From contig CAJXLG010000005.1 in assembly GCA_913055885.1 (NCBI GenBank), positions 1 through 35,710 of the forward strand: a stretch of DNA of 35,710 nucleotides, given 5' to 3'. The translations under genes and the position numbers were made by a program. Source of the DNA: an uncultured Rhodospirillales bacterium. GTDB lineage: Bacteria; Pseudomonadota; Alphaproteobacteria; Rhodospirillales; CAJXLG01. Below the pieces are notes generated by a model. It saw only the letters and a program-made list of their open reading frames with translations. It had not been told where the DNA came from and did no database searches. Positions 1 through 8,940 of this stretch are shown piece after piece (the stretch's first letter is position 1; every line of letters begins with the position of its first letter).

Positions 1-92
1 CTTCGGTGACGTCCGCCCGCCGCAAAGCGGCCGGGATCGATCCGCATCCTTGCAACACCCTTTTCAGGTTATTACGGTGGCCAACGTTCCAG

Positions 93-283
93 ACGAACCC
101 TGCGGGAGAGTCCGGCCGCCATACGGGCCGGCGCCGAAGGAGCAACCGCCCCCCGGAAACTCTCAGGCACCCGGACCGCAGGGGGATGGAACCTCTGGAA
201 AGCAGGCGCCGCATATACGCGCCTCACCGAAGATGTAAGCCCCGCCCGGGGCGAATCTTTCAGGTCCGGAGACAGAGGGGGGG
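93..283 (+). promoter_or_regulatory. Tandem glycine riboswitch (two aptamers) upstream of the gcv operon
   Basis: Aptamer 1 hallmarks: GGGAGAG ... GCCGAAGGAGCAA ... AAACTCTCAGGCA. Aptamer 2: CCTCTGG ... CACCGAAGATGTAAGC ... GAATCTTTCAGGTCCGGAGACAGAGGGG. Located directly upstream of gcvT. Confidence 0.93.
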
Positions 284-292
284 CTATCGGGG

Positions 293-311
293 CCGCCGGC
301 TGCCGGCGTTT
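293..311 (+). promoter_or_regulatory. Candidate expression-platform hairpin of the glycine riboswitch
   Basis: CGCCGGC-T-GCCGGCG inverted repeat followed by TTTC, between aptamer 2 and the gcvT start. Confidence 0.4.
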
Positions 312-369
312 CGCCCCGCGAGCCCGTGGCGCCAGGAATGAGCCGCACCCCTGCTGTCGGAGGACCGTC

Positions 370-1482
370 TTGACCGAGCTTTCCCGGAGAACCCTCCTCA
401 AAACGCCGCTCAACGCCCTGCACAAGGAGCTGGGCGCCCGCATGGTGGATTTCGCCGGCTGGGAGATGCCGGTGCAGTATCCCATGGGGATCAAGGAGGA
501 ACACCTGCACACCCGTCGCGGGGCCGGGCTGTTCGACGTTTCCCACATGGGGCAGGCGCGGCTGTGGAACGACGACGCCGATGCCACCCTGGAGACGCTC
601 ACCCCCGGCAACTTCAAGGACCTGAAGACGGGGCGCATGCGCTACACCCAGTTCACGGACGAGAAGGGCGGCATCCTGGACGACCTCATGGTGGGCCGCA
701 CGCCGGACGGCATGCTGTTCGCCGTGGTCAATGCCGCCTGCCGGGAACAGGACATGGCGCTTCTGCGCTCCTCGTTCGGGGAGACGGCCGAGGAGATCTT
801 CGGCCAGGCGCTTCTCGCCCTGCAGGGGCCGGAAGCGGGCAGCGTCCTTGCCCGCCATGCCCCGGCCACGCGCGACATGGTCTTCATGGACGTGGCCGAG
901 GTGGAGGTGGACGGCCTGCCCTGCCTGGTGAGCCGCTCCGGCTATACGGGCGAGGACGGTTTCGAGATCTCCTGCCCCGCCGATTCCGCCGAGAAGATCG
1001 CCCGCGCGCTTCTCAACAACGACGCGGTGGAACCCGTCGGGCTGGGCGCGCGCGACACCCTGCGGCTGGAGGCCGGGCTGTGCCTCTACGGCCACGACAT
1101 CGACGAGACCACCACGCCCGTGCAGGCGGGCCTGGGCTGGTCCGTGGGCCGGCGCCGCCGCGAGGAGGGCGGCTTCCCGGGCGAAGAGGTCATCCTCAGG
1201 GAGCTTGACGAGGGCCCGTCGCGCCTGCGCGTCGGGCTGCGGCTCGACGGCAAGGCGCCGGCGCGCGAGGGCGCCGCCATCCAGGCACCGGACGGGGCGC
1301 CGCTGGGCACCGTCACCAGCGGCGGTTACGCGCCCAGCGTGGGCGGCCCCGTGGCCATGGGCTACGTGCCCGCCGGGCACGCCGCGCCGGGCACGCAGGT
1401 TCACGTCATTGTCCGCGACAAGGCCCTGCCCGCCGAAGTGGTGGCGCTGCCTTTCGTCGCGCACCGCTTCCACAAGGCGTAA
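370..1482 (+). CDS. gcvT: Glycine cleavage system aminomethyltransferase (T protein)
   Basis: 370 aa; ...TPLNALHKELGARMVDFAGWEMPVQYP..., FDVSHMGQ; TTG start preceded by GGAGGA; first gene of gcvT-H-PA-PB. Confidence 0.97.
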   Translation: MTELSRRTLLKTPLNALHKELGARMVDFAGWEMPVQYPMGIKEEHLHTRRGAGLFDVSHMGQARLWNDDADATLETLTPGNFKDLKTGRMRYTQFTDEKGGILDDLMVGRTPDGMLFAVVNAACREQDMALLRSSFGETAEEIFGQALLALQGPEAGSVLARHAPATRDMVFMDVAEVEVDGLPCLVSRSGYTGEDGFEISCPADSAEKIARALLNNDAVEPVGLGARDTLRLEAGLCLYGHDIDETTTPVQAGLGWSVGRRRREEGGFPGEEVILRELDEGPSRLRVGLRLDGKAPAREGAAIQAPDGAPLGTVTSGGYAPSVGGPVAMGYVPAGHAAPGTQVHVIVRDKALPAEVVALPFVAHRFHKA

Positions 1483-1515
1483 AGCACACGGCATGAAGAA
1501 GGGGGAGGGAAACCC

Positions 1516-1893
1516 ATGAGCACCACCTATTTCACCAAGGAACACGAATGGGTCCGCGTCGAGGGCGACGAGGGCACCGTGGGCATCACGGACTACGCCC
1601 AGAAGGCGCTCGGCGACGTGGTCTTCGTCGATCTGCCCGATGCGGGCACGGAAGTGGAGACCGGCGGCGAGATCGCCACCATCGAATCGGTCAAGGCGGC
1701 CAGCGAGATCTACGCGCCCCTGGGCGGCAGCGTCAGCGCCGTCAACGACGCCCTCAACGACGCGCCGGAAAAGGTCAACGAGGACCCCGAGGGCGAGGGC
1801 TGGATCCTGAAGATGACCCTGTCCGACACGGCGGAGCTGGATTCCCTGATGGACGCCGACGCCTATCGGGCCTACCTCGACACCCTGGAGTGA
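1516..1893 (+). CDS. gcvH: Glycine cleavage system H protein
   Basis: 125 aa; [37 protein letters not shown] and lipoyl-lysine [12 protein letters not shown]. Confidence 0.98.
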   Translation: MSTTYFTKEHEWVRVEGDEGTVGITDYAQKALGDVVFVDLPDAGTEVETGGEIATIESVKAASEIYAPLGGSVSAVNDALNDAPEKVNEDPEGEGWILKMTLSDTAELDSLMDADAYRAYLDTLE

Positions 1894-1897
1894 TTCC

Positions 1898-3241
1898 ATG
1901 CGTTACCTGCCGCAGACCGACGCCGACCGGTCCGCCATGCTGGCGGCCATCGGGGTCGATTCGGTGGACGAGCTCTACCGCGACGTGCCGCGGGCGGCGC
2001 GCCTGACGCGCCCCCTGGACCTTCCCGGCCACGCCGGCGAGGTGAAGGTGGAGCGCGACCTGCAGGCGCTTGCCGCGCGCAACGTGCCCGCCGGCTCGGT
2101 CCCCTGTTTCCTGGGCGCCGGTGCCTATCGCCACCACCTGCCGGCCGCCCTGGACCACCTCATCCAGCGCGGCGAGTTCCTCACGGCCTACACGCCCTAC
2201 CAGCCGGAGGTCTCCCAGGGCACGCTGCAGACGCTGTTCGAGTTCCAGACCCAGGTGGCGCTTCTGACGGGCATGGAGGTGGCCAACGCGTCGCTTTATG
2301 ACGCGGCCAGCGCCTGCGCCGAGGCGGCGCTCATGGCGGCGCGGCTGACACGGCGCAACCGGATCGTGGTCTCGGGGGCCCTGCACCCGCAGTACCGCTC
2401 GGTGACGGAGACCCACGCGCACTACGTGGACCTCACGGTCGAGGCCGGGAAGCCGAACCCGTGGCAGGCGGAAGACCTTACCGGCGAGCCGGACAAGGAC
2501 ACGGCGTGTGTCATCGTGCAGTACCCGGACTTCTTCGGCCGCCTGGACGATTTCACGGCGCTCGCCGAGGCGTGCCACGCGGCGGGCGCGCTGCTCGTCG
2601 TGGCCGTGCCCGAGCCGGTGGCCCTGGGCGCCGTGCAGTCGCCGGGCGACATGGGCGCCGACATCGTCGTCGGCGAGGGGCAGCCGCTGGGCAATCCGCT
2701 GGCCTTCGGCGGGCCCGGCCTGGGGCTCTTCGCCACGCGCAAGAAGTTCGTGCGCCAGATGCCCGGCCGCGTCCCCGGCCAGACGGTGGACGAGGACGGC
2801 CGCCGCGGCTATGTCCTGACGCTGTCCACGCGCGAGCAGCATATCCGCCGCGAAAAGGCCACGAGCAACATCTGCACCAACTCGGGCCTGTGCGCCCTGG
2901 GCTTCTCCATCCACGTGAGCCTCCTGGGCGAGGCGGGGCTGCAGCGCCTGGCGGCCATCAACCACGCGCGCGCCGTGCGCACGGCGGACGCCCTGGACGG
3001 CCTGGAAGACGTCAACGTCCTGAACGAGAGCTTCTTCAACGAATTCGCGGTGAGCCTGCCGCGCCCCGCGGCCGAGGTGGTGGAGACCCTGGCCGGCATG
3101 GACGTCCTGGGCGGCGTGCCCGTGTCGCGCTTCATCCGCGGCGACCCGCAGCTCGACCACGTCATGCTGGTGGCGGCCACGGAGACCACCACCGACGACG
3201 ACCTGACGGCCCTGACCGTGGCCCTGAAGGAGGCGGTGTGA
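1898..3241 (+). CDS. gcvPA: Glycine dehydrogenase (decarboxylating) subunit 1
   Basis: 447 aa; [61 protein letters not shown]. Confidence 0.97.
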   Translation: MRYLPQTDADRSAMLAAIGVDSVDELYRDVPRAARLTRPLDLPGHAGEVKVERDLQALAARNVPAGSVPCFLGAGAYRHHLPAALDHLIQRGEFLTAYTPYQPEVSQGTLQTLFEFQTQVALLTGMEVANASLYDAASACAEAALMAARLTRRNRIVVSGALHPQYRSVTETHAHYVDLTVEAGKPNPWQAEDLTGEPDKDTACVIVQYPDFFGRLDDFTALAEACHAAGALLVVAVPEPVALGAVQSPGDMGADIVVGEGQPLGNPLAFGGPGLGLFATRKKFVRQMPGRVPGQTVDEDGRRGYVLTLSTREQHIRREKATSNICTNSGLCALGFSIHVSLLGEAGLQRLAAINHARAVRTADALDGLEDVNVLNESFFNEFAVSLPRPAAEVVETLAGMDVLGGVPVSRFIRGDPQLDHVMLVAATETTTDDDLTALTVALKEAV

Positions 3242-4746
3242 TGTCCGAAACCACCCTCACCGGCAACCGCGGCCTCCAGCAGGAGGAGCCGCTGCTTTTC
3301 GAGCAGGGCCATCCCGGCCATTCCGGCGTCGATCTGCCCGAGCCGGAGCCCGTCGCCGAGCGCCTGGGCGGCGTCAAGCGCCAGCGGGACATCGGCCTGC
3401 CGGGCCTTTCCGAGCCCCAGGTGGTGCGCCACTACACCCGGCTGTCGCACATGAACTACGCCATCGATTCCGGGTTCTATCCCCTGGGGTCGTGCACCAT
3501 GAAGTACAACCCGCGCCTCAACGAGAAGATGGCGCGGCTGCCCGGCTTCGCCGACATCCACCCCTTCCAGCCGGAGTCCACGGTGCAGGGCGCCCTGGAG
3601 CTCGTGGACCTGACGGCGCGCTGGCTGAAGACCCTCACGGGCTTCGACGGCGTGGCCATGTCGCCGGCCGCCGGGGCGCACGGCGAGCTGTGCGGCCTCA
3701 TGTGCATCCGCGCCGCCCTGGAGGCGCGCGGGGACGCCCGCAAGACGGTCCTGGTGCCGGAATCGGCGCATGGCACCAACCCGGCGAGCGCCCATTTCTG
3801 CGGCTACAAGGTCCGCTCCATCCCCGCCAACGCCCGCGGCCGCGTGGACCTGGAGGCCCTCAAGGGGGCGCTGGACGATTCCGTCGCGGCGCTCATGCTC
3901 ACCAACCCCAACACCTGCGGGCTGTTCGAGGACGAGATCCTGGAGATCGCGCAGGCGGCCCACGACGCGGGGGCGCTCTTCTACTGCGACGGCGCCAACT
4001 TCAACGCCATCATGGGCCGGGTTCGGCCGGCGGACCTGGGCATCGACTGCATGCACCTGAACCTGCACAAGACCTTCTCCACGCCCCATGGCGGCGGCGG
4101 GCCGGGCTCCGGCCCGGTGGTGATGACGCAGGAACTGGCCAACCACGCCCCGCTGCCCTGGGTGACGGAAGGCGCCGACGGCTTCCGGCTCCTGGAGCAT
4201 GCCGGGGATACGGGGAGCGACGGGGCGCCGCTTGGCCGCATCAAGGGCTTCCACGGCCAGGTCGGGGTCTTCGTGCGGGCGCTCGCCTACATGATGAGCC
4301 TGGGCCGCGACGGCCTGGAACAGGCGGCCGAGGACGCCGTGCTCAACGCCAACTACCTCCTGGAGGGGCTCAAGGACGACCTGTCGCCTTCCTACGAGGG
4401 GCCGTGCATGCACGAGGTCCTGTTCGACGACCGTTTCCTCAAGGACACGGGCCTCACCACGCTGGACATCGCCAAGGGGCTGCTGGACGAGGGCTTCCAC
4501 CCCATGACCATGTACTTCCCGCTGGTGGTGCACGGCGCCATGCTCACGGAGCCCACGGAAACGGAGACCCGGGAGACCCTCGACCAGTTCATGGAAACGG
4601 TGAAGGGCCTGGCCGATCGGGCCAGGGCCGGCGAAACCGCGGCGCTTTCCGAGGCGCCACGCCTGACGCCCCGGCGCCGCCTGGACGAGACCTCGGCGGC
4701 GCGCAATCCGGTCCTGCGCTGGACGCCGCCGGAAGACCAGGCGTGA
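3241..4746 (+). CDS. gcvPB: Glycine dehydrogenase (decarboxylating) subunit 2
   Basis: ATG at 3241 overlaps the gcvPA stop; PLP-lysine motif LNLHKTFSTPHGGGGPGSGPV; MNYAIDSGFYPLGSCTMKYNPR. Confidence 0.97.
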   Translation: MSETTLTGNRGLQQEEPLLFEQGHPGHSGVDLPEPEPVAERLGGVKRQRDIGLPGLSEPQVVRHYTRLSHMNYAIDSGFYPLGSCTMKYNPRLNEKMARLPGFADIHPFQPESTVQGALELVDLTARWLKTLTGFDGVAMSPAAGAHGELCGLMCIRAALEARGDARKTVLVPESAHGTNPASAHFCGYKVRSIPANARGRVDLEALKGALDDSVAALMLTNPNTCGLFEDEILEIAQAAHDAGALFYCDGANFNAIMGRVRPADLGIDCMHLNLHKTFSTPHGGGGPGSGPVVMTQELANHAPLPWVTEGADGFRLLEHAGDTGSDGAPLGRIKGFHGQVGVFVRALAYMMSLGRDGLEQAAEDAVLNANYLLEGLKDDLSPSYEGPCMHEVLFDDRFLKDTGLTTLDIAKGLLDEGFHPMTMYFPLVVHGAMLTEPTETETRETLDQFMETVKGLADRARAGETAALSEAPRLTPRRRLDETSAARNPVLRWTPPEDQA

Positions 4747-4768
4747 ACGGCCGGCGGGGTGGATCGGG

Positions 4769-5620
4769 ATGGTGCGCACACTGGTCCGCCCGGTCCACCT
4801 CGACCGCCCGCCGGAAACCCGGCCGCTGTTCTTCTACCATGTAGAGAAAACGGGCGGGACGACCCTCGACTGGGTGTTGCGCGCGGTGCTGTACGACGTG
4901 GCCCGCCGCCGGGGCGGCCGGTGGCTGGCCCTGTACGTGCACCGGGATCCGGAAGCCGCGCGGAAACCCGGTCCCCGGGGCAACGTCTTTCTGTATTCCG
5001 GCCACGTGCCGTACGGCCGCCATCTGGCGGGGGCACCCGACAGTCTCGCCATCACCCTGTTGCGCGACCCGGTGCGCCGGACGCTTTCCGAGTATGTCAT
5101 GGGGGCGCAGTTCGGCTGGTACGAGGCGACGGCCGACGCCTTCCTGCGTTTCATCGACGACCCCATTGCCGCCAACCGCCAGACCCACCGGCTGGCCGGC
5201 CTGGACGAGCGCACGCCGCCCGACCGGGCCGCGCTGGAGACGGCCAAGCGCAACCTCGCCGAGGGCTGCTTCCTGTTCGCGCCGCTCTCGGGTCTGGACC
5301 GCTTCATCAAGGCCCTGCTGTCCCTTTACGGTCTGCCCGCGGTGCTGTTCCCGGCGGCCCAGGTGGGCAGCTATGACCGCGAGACCTTCGCCCGCGGTTT
5401 CCGCGACCGCCTGCGCGCCAATGCCGCCCTCGACGCCGAGCTTTACGCCTGCGCGGAAAGCCTGTTCGAGGCCCGCATCGGGCCCTTCCTGGACGGGCCG
5501 GATGCGACGGACGGCCGCACCGTCGTCGTGCCGCCGAACTTCTTTGCCAATTTCCGGCAGTACGCCGAGCCGGAGATCTGTGCGCTGGACCGGATCCCCG
5601 AGGATGCCAGGGTGGTTTGA
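4769..5620 (+). CDS. Sulfotransferase-family-like protein
   Basis: 283 aa; FFYHVEKTGGTTLDWVLR (5'-PAPS loop-like) and ITLLRDPVRRTLSEYV (3'-phosphate-binding-like). Confidence 0.7.
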   Translation: MVRTLVRPVHLDRPPETRPLFFYHVEKTGGTTLDWVLRAVLYDVARRRGGRWLALYVHRDPEAARKPGPRGNVFLYSGHVPYGRHLAGAPDSLAITLLRDPVRRTLSEYVMGAQFGWYEATADAFLRFIDDPIAANRQTHRLAGLDERTPPDRAALETAKRNLAEGCFLFAPLSGLDRFIKALLSLYGLPAVLFPAAQVGSYDRETFARGFRDRLRANAALDAELYACAESLFEARIGPFLDGPDATDGRTVVVPPNFFANFRQYAEPEICALDRIPEDARVV

Positions 5621-5650
5621 CGCCACCGCTCCCTGGTCAACGGTGACATC

Positions 5651-6658
5651 ATGAGTCCACAGCCCCGCGCCGCCCTGACGGACCCCAGCGGCCGCCTCGC
5701 CGAGAGCGGAGCCCATGTGTTCCACCGCGCCACCGGGGACGGGGTCACCCTGCGCCTGGCCGTGTGGCGGCCGGCGGGCCCGCCCGGCGGCACGGTGCTG
5801 CTGTTGCAGGGGCGCACGGAATTCCTGGAAAAGTTCATCCCGCTGGTGACGTGGCTGCGCGATGCGGGGGTGTGCGTCCTGGCCCTGGACTGGCGCGGCC
5901 AGGGCGGGTCCGAGCGCCTTCTGGCCGACCCGTACAAGGGCCACGTCCACCACTTCGACGCCTATCTGCGCGATCTGGACGTTCTCATTGCCGAGGCCGA
6001 CACCCTGCCCGGGCCGCGGCTCGTGGTGGGGCAGTCCATGGGCGGGCACATCGCCCTGCGCGGCCTGGCCGAACGGCCCGCCTGGGCCGGCGCCGCCGTG
6101 CTGGCGGCCCCCATGGTGGGGCTGCGGCTGCCCCTGCTGCCCCGGCGGGCCGCCCGCGCCTGGGCGGCGCGGGCCCTGCGCCGCGGCCGGGCCACGGACT
6201 ATGCCCCCAAACAGGGGCCGCGCGTGCGCGCCCAGGCGGTCTTCCGGGGCAACCCCCTCACCAGCGACCCCCGCGCCTTCGCCTGGACGCGCGGCCTCCT
6301 GCGGCGCCATCCGGTGCTGGGGCTGGGCGGCGTGACCTGGGGCTGGATCGCCGCCGCCCTGGAGTCCAACCGCGGCCTGCGCCGCCGCGCCACGGCGCGC
6401 CGGGTGCGCGTGCCGGTGACCATCCTGCTCGGCGCCCGCGATGCCGTGGTGGACAACGCCCCCGCCCGGGCCCTGGCCGCTCGCCTGCCGCGGGCCGCCG
6501 TTGCCGCCATCCCCCGGGCGCGCCACGAGCTTCTGGCGGAGGCGCCCGCCGTGCGCCGCCGCGTGGCGGCCGGCATCGAGGCGCGTGCCCTGGAGGCCGG
6601 CTTGTCTTTTGCCCCGGCGCGACCGATATGGACCTACAAGGGGGAGGCGTCGTCGTGA
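5651..6658 (+). CDS. Alpha/beta hydrolase (lysophospholipase/monoacylglycerol lipase-like)
   Basis: 335 aa; LLLQGRTEFLEKF, LDWRGQGGS, nucleophile elbow VVGQSMGGHIAL. Confidence 0.85.
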   Translation: MSPQPRAALTDPSGRLAESGAHVFHRATGDGVTLRLAVWRPAGPPGGTVLLLQGRTEFLEKFIPLVTWLRDAGVCVLALDWRGQGGSERLLADPYKGHVHHFDAYLRDLDVLIAEADTLPGPRLVVGQSMGGHIALRGLAERPAWAGAAVLAAPMVGLRLPLLPRRAARAWAARALRRGRATDYAPKQGPRVRAQAVFRGNPLTSDPRAFAWTRGLLRRHPVLGLGGVTWGWIAAALESNRGLRRRATARRVRVPVTILLGARDAVVDNAPARALAARLPRAAVAAIPRARHELLAEAPAVRRRVAAGIEARALEAGLSFAPARPIWTYKGEASS

Positions 6659-6912
6659 TTGACGGACGCATGACGAAACGCTCCGTCACCGTGGCGGGGC
6701 ACCGCACCAGTATCACTCTGGAGGCGCCCTTCTGGGAGGCGCTCAAGGCGCTCGCCCGCGCCCGGGGCCAATCCGTGAACGCCCTGGTGGCGGCGGTGGA
6801 TCGCGAGCGCCGGGGCAGCCTGTCGGGCGCGCTCCGGGTCTTCGTCCTGGAAGCCGTGCAGGAGGGCCACCATGCGGATCACGGACTATCGTTTCGGCCG
6901 GATCGCCATTGA
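6655..6912 (+). CDS. Ribbon-helix-helix domain protein
   Basis: RSVTVAGHRTSITLEAPFWEALKALARARGQSVNALVAAVDRERRGSLSGALRVFVLE; GTG 6655 or ATG 6670 start. Confidence 0.75.
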   Translation: MIDGRMTKRSVTVAGHRTSITLEAPFWEALKALARARGQSVNALVAAVDRERRGSLSGALRVFVLEAVQEGHHADHGLSFRPDRH

Positions 6913-7222
6913 CGGCACCGTCTACGACCGGGACGTGCTCATCCACCCCGACGGCCGCGTGCACCATCCGTGGTGGCGCGCCGAGGGCCACAGCCTCGCC
7001 GTTGACGATGTGGCCGACGTCCTGGACGCGGCGCCCGACGATCTTGTCGTGGGAACCGGTTCGGCGGGCCGCATGGCGGTGCCGCCGGAGACCCGCGCGC
7101 GGGTGGAGGCCCACGGCATCCGCCTGCACGCCGCGCCCTCGGAGCAGGCCGTCCGCACCTTCAACGACCTGACGGCCGAGGGGAGCCGGCGCGTGGCCGG
7201 CGCCTTCCACCTCACCTGCTGA
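6872..7222 (+). CDS. Mth938-like domain protein (DUF498/AAMDC type)
   Basis: 116 aa; DYRFGRIAIDGTVYDRDVLIHPDGRVHHPWWR...LVVGTGSAGRM...GIRLHAAPSEQAVRTFNDL; SD GGAGG. Confidence 0.75.
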   Translation: MRITDYRFGRIAIDGTVYDRDVLIHPDGRVHHPWWRAEGHSLAVDDVADVLDAAPDDLVVGTGSAGRMAVPPETRARVEAHGIRLHAAPSEQAVRTFNDLTAEGSRRVAGAFHLTC

Positions 7223-7241
7223 GGGGCTCTTTTATATCTGG

Positions 7242-7270
7242 TTGACCGCATATGCGGTATGCCGTATATA
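7242..7270 (+). promoter_or_regulatory. Sigma70-like promoter with embedded palindromic operator for the arsR operon
   Basis: TTGACC - 17 nt - TATATA; perfect palindrome ACCGCATATGCGGT at 7245-7258 in the spacer. Confidence 0.65.
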
Positions 7271-7276
7271 AGGAGC

Positions 7277-7651
7277 ATGGACGCGGCCCGAACGGTTTTC
7301 CTCGCCCTGTCCGACCCCCTGCGCCTGCGCTGCCTGGCCCTCATGGCGGCGCACGGGGAGGTCTGTGTGTGCGAATTCGTTCGGGCGCTGGCCGTGGCCC
7401 AGCCCAAGGTTTCACGGCACCTTGCCGCTTTGCGCGACGCCGGCCTCGTGGTTGCCCGGCGGGAGGCGCAATGGCTCCACTACCGCATCGCTCCGGACCT
7501 GGCCGGCTGGCGCCGCGACGCCCTGACGGCCGCCGTCGAGGCCGCCCGGGCCGACCCCGCCTTCGAGACGGACCTGGCGCGCCTGCGGGCCGTGGCCGGA
7601 ACGGGCCCGGGCGCCGCCGAACAGCCCCAACGGCCGGAGAAGGCGCCCTGA
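7277..7651 (+). CDS. ArsR/SmtB-family winged-helix transcriptional regulator
   Basis: ARTVFLALSDPLRLRCLALMAAHGEVCVCEFVRALAVAQPKVSRHLAALRDAGLVVARREAQWLHYRI; ATG 7277 after AAGGAG. Confidence 0.93.
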   Translation: MDAARTVFLALSDPLRLRCLALMAAHGEVCVCEFVRALAVAQPKVSRHLAALRDAGLVVARREAQWLHYRIAPDLAGWRRDALTAAVEAARADPAFETDLARLRAVAGTGPGAAEQPQRPEKAP

Positions 7652-8613
7652 TGTTCCCGGTCTTCAGCGCCCTCGCGGACCTTGCCACCCACGACGTCCT
7701 CGGGCTGGCCGCGGGCACCCGCGCCGCCGATGCCGTGCACTTTTTCGTCATGGACACGGCCAAGATCTTCGTGCTGCTGGTGGCGGTGGTCTTCCTGGTC
7801 GGGCTTTTCCGCAGCCTGCTGACGCCGGAGCGGGTGCGCGACTACCTGCGCGACAAGCGACGCGGCCTGACCTACGGCCTCGCCGTGGGCCTGGGGGCGG
7901 TGACGCCCTTCTGTTCGTGTTCGTCGGTGCCGCTGTTCATCGGCTTCGTGAACGCCGGCGTGCCCGTGGGGGCCACCATGGCCTTCCTGGTGGCCTCGCC
8001 CATGATCAACGAGGTGGCCGTGGTGGTGCTCATCTCCGTGGTGGGGTGGGAGCTGACGGTCCTGTACGTGGCCACCGGCCTGGCCGTGGGTGTCCTGGGC
8101 GGCTGGCTGACGGACCGACTCGGCTTCGAGCGCTACATCGAATCCTTCGTCTGGCAGATCCGTGCCGGCGAGGCGCCGCAGGCGTCCGCCGGAAGCGGCG
8201 CGGGCGCGCGCGTGCGTTTCGCCGCCGGGGAAGTGCGCCAGATCGTGGGCCGCATCTGGCCCTATGTGCTGGCCGGCATCGCCGTGGGGGCGGTGCTGCA
8301 CGGCTTTGTGCCGCAGAGCTTCTTCGCCCGCTACGCCGGGGCGGACAACATCCTGGCCGTCCCCTTCGCGGTGCTCGCCGGCATCCCCCTCTACGCCAAC
8401 GCCACGGGCGTCATTCCGGTGGTGGAGGCCCTGCTGGGCAAGGGTGTCCCGGTGGGCACGTCGCTCGTCCTCATGATGAGCGTGGTGGCCATTTCCGTGC
8501 CCGAGTTCGTCATCCTGCGCCAGGTCATCACCGTGCGCGGCCTGGCCTGGTTCGCCGGTTTCCTGGCGGCCGGCTTCATCGCCATCGGCTATGCCTTCAA
8601 CGCCATCGTTTAG
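7651..8613 (+). CDS. Permease, DUF318/ArsP-like family
   Basis: TPFCSCSSVPLFIGFVNAGVPVGATMAFLVASPMINEVAVVVL; multiple TM segments; TGATG overlap with the arsR stop. Confidence 0.88.
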   Translation: MFPVFSALADLATHDVLGLAAGTRAADAVHFFVMDTAKIFVLLVAVVFLVGLFRSLLTPERVRDYLRDKRRGLTYGLAVGLGAVTPFCSCSSVPLFIGFVNAGVPVGATMAFLVASPMINEVAVVVLISVVGWELTVLYVATGLAVGVLGGWLTDRLGFERYIESFVWQIRAGEAPQASAGSGAGARVRFAAGEVRQIVGRIWPYVLAGIAVGAVLHGFVPQSFFARYAGADNILAVPFAVLAGIPLYANATGVIPVVEALLGKGVPVGTSLVLMMSVVAISVPEFVILRQVITVRGLAWFAGFLAAGFIAIGYAFNAIV

Positions 8614-8642
8614 AGCGTTTTCCGACCGGATCGGAAAATGCT
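8614..8642. repeat. REP-like palindromic intergenic repeat
   Basis: AGCGTTTTCCGACCGGATCGGAAAATGCT: arms AGCRTTTTCCGA / TCGGAAAAYGCT with a central 5-nt loop, immediately after the permease stop. Confidence 0.6.
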
Positions 8643-8668
8643 TTGGTCCGGAAAAAGGAGACAGGGCC

Positions 8669-8902
8669 ATGAACATCAAGGTGCTCGGCAGCGGCTGCAG
8701 GAAGTGCCAGGCGGTGGCCGACCACATCCAGCGCAAGGTGGACGAGACGGGCGTCAATGCCAGCGTGGCAAAGGTCACGGACACGGCCGACATCATGGCC
8801 TACGGGGTCATGAACACCCCGGCCGTGGTGGTGGACGAGGCCGTGGTTCACGCCGGCAGCGCCCCGTCGGACAGGCAGATCGCCGAGTGGCTGGGCCGGT
8901 GA
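8669..8902 (+). CDS. Thioredoxin-fold redox-active disulfide protein
   Basis: 77 aa; [21 protein letters not shown] with CxxC and [19 protein letters not shown]. Confidence 0.88.
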   Translation: MNIKVLGSGCRKCQAVADHIQRKVDETGVNASVAKVTDTADIMAYGVMNTPAVVVDEAVVHAGSAPSDRQIAEWLGR

Positions 8903-8940
8903 CCGCCGGTCTAGCCCGGATTTTGCACGGACTCGACGGG

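Noticed and set aside
163-1899. Long antisense ORF (578 aa) opposite gcvT/gcvH
   Set aside because: High-GC codon-position artefact; antisense to well-supported genes, Ala/Gly/Arg/His-rich with no family motifs.
2461-3240. N-terminal extension of the 761-aa ORF containing gcvPB
   Set aside because: The first ~260 residues are out-of-frame translation of gcvPA; the genuine gcvPB start is ATG 3241.
6655-7222. Possible RHH toxin-antitoxin pair
   Set aside because: The downstream overlapping ORF resembles the Mth938/DUF498 fold, not a RelE/MazF/HicA-type toxin.
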